Under the pieces are notes generated by a model, which saw only the letters and a list, made by a program, of their open reading frames with translations, searched no databases and was not told the origin of the DNA. Position numbers and translations under genes: made by a program. Shown piece by piece: positions 60,879-64,000 of a stretch of DNA of 64,000 nucleotides. How positions within the stretch are numbered: position 1 is the stretch's first letter; every line of letters begins with the position of its first letter. Source of the DNA: Flavobacteriales bacterium UBA5040 (lineage in GTDB: Bacteria > Bacteroidota > Bacteroidia > Flavobacteriales > Weeksellaceae); NCBI GenBank assembly GCA_002415135.1, contig DIBY01000021.1, forward strand, positions 62,001-126,000. Direction: 5' to 3'.

Positions 60879-62353
60879 AATTTAAAGAGACTTTTGAAAA
60901 ATTTCTTGTTCAGATAATCTTCCAATGGAAAGATCTTCATCACGTGATTCGCACCAAAGATAACCAGTAGCACAAAAGCCGGTTTGTAAGTAAGATTCAG
61001 CAGATTACTTTTCGTTTCAGGCAGCATGATCGCGATGTTAATGGCTAAAGTGCAGATAATCAAAACGTACATCATCTCGATGGTTAGCGGGAATACTTTG
61101 AACTTCACATAATTGAAGTAAATTTTGATCATGTTGAATAAGGTGAGCGAAATGGCTGTAGCCATCGCAATTCCGATAATTCCGAATTGAGTTTTGGTAA
61201 GGAAAAGATAATTGAGACCAATCGTCGTAACTGCCAAAAATAACATGACAACGATATTAAATCGGTAATGTTTGGACAGCGAAATGATATGTCCGTTGAA
61301 ACCGGTCGCCAAGTCGAATATCATGGCGAAGCCTAAAATCCAGACAACAGGTTCGGCTTGTCGCAATTGTTCGCCGTTTTTAATAAGATTACTGAGATAC
61401 GGAAATCCAACCAAAATACACGAAAACAAAACGGAACCCAGAAAAAACAGGGTTAAAGAAGTTTTCTTGTGGAAACGGTCGAGTTCATCAAATTCTCCTT
61501 CTGCAATGGTTTTATTGATCAGTGGTGCCGAAATATTGTAAAGACCCATTTGCGGAATTAAGATGAAAGACAGAATCGATAAAATAATACTGTAAACTCC
61601 ATTTTCCTCAAAATTCAGGAATTCTCCGATCATAAAATTATCAACCCGGAAGGCGATGTAATTTCCGATGTTTCCTAAAAATCCGTAGAAACTATAGTTC
61701 AGAATTTCCTTCCAGAGATTATCTTTTCGGACGTAATCTGTACTAAAGTCTGGGGTGATTTTTTCCAGTTTATTGGCATAGAAAAAATATCCCAGAAGTG
61801 ATAATAGAAACATTCCTAAGAAAAATCCGTACGAGCCTTTTTCGGTAACTCCTAAAAAGAAAAATAAAGTGAAAGCTCCTACATTGGCAATTTTCGGAAA
61901 GAGATTTTCGAAAATATTGGGTACCACGATTCGCTTAAAGTTGGTGATGTACTTATTGAAAACAGCCGATAAAGCCATTACCAGAATTAGAGGAAGTATT
62001 AAAAGTTTCATTTTCCATAACTGTAAACTTTTAAACTCTGGGAAAAAATGAAAGAAACCAAAAAATAAGACCGAGAAAATGACGAAATTTAAAACGATGC
62101 CTCCTAAAGAAAGGGATAATAAATTTTGATGTTTACCGTCTTTCTGTGTCTGATGAAAAAATTTAACGGTGGAAAAAGAAAGTCCAAAAACTACTATGGG
62201 AAGGAGCATTTCTGCAGTCGGCATAATGTAGCGCAACTTTCCGTAAAACTCCATGTCGTACGGGAAAATAAAAATCGCAGAAATCGTTCCGAGTAAAAAA
62301 CCGAAATATCCGATTAAGGAATATTTAAAACCCTGACGTGCAATGACACTCAT
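60875..62353 (-). CDS. Polysaccharide flippase (Wzx/MATE-MVF type)
   Basis: A 492-residue protein with 12-14 hydrophobic segments. N-terminus: VIARQGFKYSLIGYFGFLLGTISAIF. Middle: YSIILSILSFILIPQMGLYNISAPLINKTIAEGEF, a typical Wzx/PST stretch. It exports lipid-linked oligosaccharide across the inner membrane. No wzy or wzz in the window. The 285 bp upstream (62354-62639) are AT-rich with no supported gene and separate it from the divergent amylase. Confidence 0.85.
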   Translation of the reverse strand: MSVIARQGFKYSLIGYFGFLLGTISAIFIFPYDMEFYGKLRYIMPTAEMLLPIVVFGLSFSTVKFFHQTQKDGKHQNLLSLSLGGIVLNFVIFSVLFFGFFHFFPEFKSLQLWKMKLLILPLILVMALSAVFNKYITNFKRIVVPNIFENLFPKIANVGAFTLFFFLGVTEKGSYGFFLGMFLLSLLGYFFYANKLEKITPDFSTDYVRKDNLWKEILNYSFYGFLGNIGNYIAFRVDNFMIGEFLNFEENGVYSIILSILSFILIPQMGLYNISAPLINKTIAEGEFDELDRFHKKTSLTLFFLGSVLFSCILVGFPYLSNLIKNGEQLRQAEPVVWILGFAMIFDLATGFNGHIISLSKHYRFNIVVMLFLAVTTIGLNYLFLTKTQFGIIGIAMATAISLTLFNMIKIYFNYVKFKVFPLTIEMMYVLIICTLAINIAIMLPETKSNLLNLTYKPAFVLLVIFGANHVMKIFPLEDYLNKKFFKSLFKF

Positions 62354-62639
62354 TGATTATTGGTTTTGCGGGTTTTTAGGTATTCGTTGAATATGAAATT
62401 TCGCACCATATTATTACGGTAAATAGTTTTAAAATAAAATTCTGGAGTAAATTTCTAAATCATCAAGCGTTTTTTCAAATTCAAGAAAACAAAGATAGTA
62501 AAATATGTTAAATAAATGTTAAAATTATTAAAGAGTAAGAAATGATTAGAAGGTCAACTTGTTTTGTTTTAAATTTAACAATTGAAGAGAAAATTGCTTA
62601 TTATTCATTGAGCTGCAATTTCTCATTTTATTAAAAAGT

Positions 62640-64000
62640 ATGAAAAAAGTTCTTATTCTCCTCGGTTTTAGTTTATTGACCGCTTGCAGTTCCGTTAAAA
62701 ACAGTCAGGAAAAACCATTCCTGTGGGAAGGAGCAAATGTTTATTTTCTGTTAACAGATCGGTTCAAAAATGGAGATGCGACTAATGATATCAATTTTGA
62801 CAGAACAGAAAAAGCCGCTGTTCTGCGTGGTTTTGAAGGTGGAGATCTGAGAGGAATCATTCAAAAAATCGACGATAATTATTTTTCTGATCTAGGAATT
62901 AATGCGATTTGGATGACGCCAGTTGTAGAGCAGATTCACGGCGCTACCAACGAAGGAACCGGAAATACTTACGGTTTTCATGGCTATTGGACCAAAGACT
63001 GGACGGAACTCGATCCTAATTTTGGCACAAAAAACGATTTGAAAGAATTGGTGGAAAAGGCCCACAAAAAAGGAATACGAATTGTGCTGGATGCAGTGAT
63101 CAATCACACAGGACCTGTTACCGAAAAGGATGCTGTTTATCCAAATTCTTGGGTAAGAACTTCGCCCACTTGTAATTACCAGAATTACGAAAATACAACC
63201 GCTTGTACCTTGGTCGCAAATCTTCCGGATATTTTGACAGAATCTAATCAACCTGCCGAATTGCCGCAAATGCTGGTTGAAAAATGGAAGAAGGAAGGAA
63301 AATATGAAACTGAAATAAAATCTTTAGAAGCGTTTTTTGTCCGAACAGGATATCCAAAAGCGCCCAAATATTATATTATGAAATGGCTGGCCGATTATGT
63401 AGAGGAATATGGGATTGACGGTTACCGCGTTGATACGGTAAAACATACCAACGAAGATGTCTGGAAAGACTTCCAAAAAGTTTGTCAGGAATCGTTTGAT
63501 ATTTACAAAAGAAAAAATCCTTCTAAAGTTCTTGATAACAATCTCTTTTTTACCGTTGGGGAAGTTTATGGCTACGGAATCTCTCAAAAACAGGATTATA
63601 ATTTCGGTGATAAAAAGGTCAATTATTATCAAAATGGCTTTAAGTCATTGATCAATTTTGATTTTAAAGGTGATGCGAATAAACCGTATGAAGAGTTGTT
63701 TTCAAACTATTCAAAGCTCTTGAACGCTGACTTGAACGGAAAAACGGTAATGAACTATCTGACGTCGCATGATGATGGATCTCCATTTGATAAAGACCGA
63801 AAAAGAACGTACGAAGCGGGAACAAAATTACTTTTGGCGCCGGGAATTTCACAGGTCTATTATGGAGATGAATCCGCCAGAACCTTGACCGTTGCTGGAG
63901 CAGATGGTGATGCCACTCTTCGTTCTAACATGAATTGGAATGACGTTGAAAATAATTCAGCGACTCAAAAATTAGCAAAACATTATCAGAAATTAGGGAA
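62640..64000 (+). CDS. Alpha-amylase-family (GH13) lipoprotein, partial
   Basis: The frame starts at ATG 62640 and is open to the window end (453 codons seen). Lipoprotein signal: KKVLILLGFSLLTACSS, Cys near residue 16. GH13 regions: NVYFLLTDRFKNGD, IVLDAVINHTG (region I), IDGYRVDTVKH (nucleophile Asp), FFTVGEVYGYG (acid Glu) and YLTSHDDGSPF (third Asp). All catalytic residues are present. It would cleave alpha-glucans at the cell surface or periplasm. The C-terminal domain lies outside. Confidence 0.92.
   Translation, partial: MKKVLILLGFSLLTACSSVKNSQEKPFLWEGANVYFLLTDRFKNGDATNDINFDRTEKAAVLRGFEGGDLRGIIQKIDDNYFSDLGINAIWMTPVVEQIHGATNEGTGNTYGFHGYWTKDWTELDPNFGTKNDLKELVEKAHKKGIRIVLDAVINHTGPVTEKDAVYPNSWVRTSPTCNYQNYENTTACTLVANLPDILTESNQPAELPQMLVEKWKKEGKYETEIKSLEAFFVRTGYPKAPKYYIMKWLADYVEEYGIDGYRVDTVKHTNEDVWKDFQKVCQESFDIYKRKNPSKVLDNNLFFTVGEVYGYGISQKQDYNFGDKKVNYYQNGFKSLINFDFKGDANKPYEELFSNYSKLLNADLNGKTVMNYLTSHDDGSPFDKDRKRTYEAGTKLLLAPGISQVYYGDESARTLTVAGADGDATLRSNMNWNDVENNSATQKLAKHYQKLG

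Overview
This is a low-GC chromosomal window from a Flavobacteriia member, most likely Weeksellaceae (Chryseobacterium/Kaistella type). The evidence is the set of housekeeping proteins (fused SecDF, single-chain GcvP, RF2 without a frameshift, RlmF, Tpx), the many lipoprotein signals, and repeated Bacteroidetes-type -7 boxes (TAnnTTTG). I recognised no rRNA, tRNA, CRISPR array or prophage. Most of the window is ordinary core genome with short operons and clear intrinsic terminators.

Layout. 1-6.7 kb (minus): an envelope-stress type operon of small chaperone-like protein, PspA/IM30, OB-fold membrane protein, long flotillin, then (after a hairpin) a giant DUF3686-type AAA ATPase that runs off the left edge. 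A divergent XRE/S24-like regulator lies at 6.85 kb with a palindrome in the shared promoter region. 7.7-15.6 kb: 5'-nucleotidase lipoprotein, OFA-type transporter, rlmF, EEP nuclease, acetyltransferase, amine-oxidase-like flavoprotein, two small membrane proteins and a DUF2383-like stress protein. 15.7-20.2 kb: small membrane proteins and lipoproteins, including an L,D-transpeptidase-like protein, a VTT-like protein, a pentapeptide-repeat protein and a META-domain protein. 20.3-25 kb: a TonB receptor with a DtxR-like operator candidate, a thioredoxin-like protein, tpx and a DUF763 protein. 25-28.3 kb: four SRPBCC proteins, a double-VOC protein and a DoxX-like protein. 28.3-38.5 kb: J-domain protein, a 50-residue Cys-rich protein, gcvP, a MazEF-type module, dgt, stomatin-like protein and prfB. 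38.6-49.7 kb: sterol-desaturase-like protein, DedA, an arsenic locus (MerA-like flavoprotein, ArsR, ArsM), an SDR, a TPR protein and secDF. 50-55.7 kb: MFS exporter, TatA/B, PAP2 phosphatase and polA. 55.7-64 kb: surface-glycan type genes (two glycosyltransferases, flippase), amidohydrolase and alpha-amylase, mixed with two HUH-transposase loci.

The most interesting parts are (i) the PspA/flotillin/DUF3686 operon and (ii) 55.76-58.11 kb. In (ii), one intact and one frameshifted single-strand (HUH) transposase are each bracketed by their own family of short palindromes in inverted orientation. Each family has a conserved tag and variable stems. One of these palindromes supplies the stop codon of a glycosyltransferase, one sits inside the transposase remnant, and one lies in the 5' coding region of the amidohydrolase.
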